Assembly (NCBI GenBank): GCA_027021185.1
Contig: JALUUU010000264.1
Coordinates: 1-21,521 of the forward strand
Length of the DNA: 21,521 nt
From: an archaeon
GTDB taxonomy: Archaea; Hydrothermarchaeota; Hydrothermarchaeia; Hydrothermarchaeales; JALUUU01
Reading direction: 5' to 3'
This document shows, piece by piece, positions 21,421 through 21,521 of this stretch. Below the pieces are notes generated by a model, which was given only the letters and a program-made list of their open reading frames with translations, was not told the DNA's origin and made no database searches. Position 1 is the first letter of the stretch; every line of letters begins with the position of its first letter. The position numbers and the translations under genes are program-made.

Positions 21421-21521
21421 ATGAAGGCCAAGCAACTCATCGAGGCGGCTCTTTTCGTGTCTACAGACCCTGTCTCTATCGAGGAGCTGTACAGGATCAC
21501 CGGGATTTCCTCCCGCGAGGA
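21421..21521 (+). CDS. scpB: Segregation and condensation protein B, N-terminal part (cut by window end)
   Basis: The first 33 codons of a gene that continues past the window. KQLIEAALFVSTDPVSIEEL and the following RITGISS match the first winged helix of ScpB, the partner that binds kleisin in the SMC-ScpAB condensin. The ATG comes four bases after the scpA stop and AGGTGA across that stop is its ribosome site. Gene order small protein-smc-scpA-scpB implies one complete condensin operon. Confidence 0.88.
   Translation, partial: MKAKQLIEAALFVSTDPVSIEELYRITGISSRE

Overview
This is a stretch of archaeal chromosome. The evidence is the gene set itself: eL18, RNA polymerase subunits N and K, a GlnS-like archaeal GluRS, archaeal RNase J, isopentenyl phosphate kinase, pantoate kinase and 4-phosphopantoate-beta-alanine ligase. 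TATA boxes sit about 26-28 bp ahead of several start codons (leaderless transcripts), and GGTGA/GGAGG-type ribosome sites are used inside operons. Arginine is mostly AGG/AGA. The order eL18-uL13-uS9-rpoN-tRNA-rpoK-eno-uS2-MEMO-mvk-ipk-fni-RNase J is a classic euryarchaeal string. I cannot name the species; a poorly cultured euryarchaeal lineage is plausible.

Layout. (1) 1-609: the last 60 codons of a histidine kinase face a two-CBS-domain protein on the minus strand, the only minus-strand gene; the two stops share one CTAG. (2) 610-9219: a divergent promoter region, then one long operon for translation and transcription (eL18, uL13, uS9, RpoN, tRNA-Pro, RpoK), enolase, uS2, MEMO, archaeal mevalonate-pathway enzymes (mevalonate kinase, isopentenyl phosphate kinase, type 2 IPP isomerase) and RNase J. 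(3) 9220-14291: a new leaderless promoter, then GluRS and a tightly overlapping CoA cluster (coaBC, pantoate kinase, a DUF502 membrane protein, phosphopantothenate synthetase). (4) 14292-16876: another leaderless promoter, then hisD and aspS, overlapping by ATGA. (5) 16877-21521: a regulated-looking intergenic region with two TATA boxes and four hexamer half-sites at exact 10-bp spacing, followed by an unrecognised 76-residue protein, SMC, ScpA and the start of ScpB.

How it fits together. Region 3 holds three consecutive enzymes of the archaeal CoA route (pantoate to 4-phosphopantoate to 4'-phosphopantothenate to 4'-phosphopantetheine). Region 2 holds three steps of the alternative mevalonate route. 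The AspRS carries both residues linked to relaxed tRNA specificity, which predicts that Asn-tRNA, like Gln-tRNA, is made by an amidotransferase. Region 5 is a chromosome-condensation operon whose promoter carries a phased operator and whose first gene encodes a small protein with a ribbon-helix-helix-like N-terminus and a hydrophobic C-terminal helix. This possible autoregulated or membrane-linked SMC operon is the least explained part of the window. The rest is well-conserved core genome with a few local oddities. No CRISPR, insertion sequence, integrase or phage gene was seen, and no gene-free stretch exceeds 300 bp.
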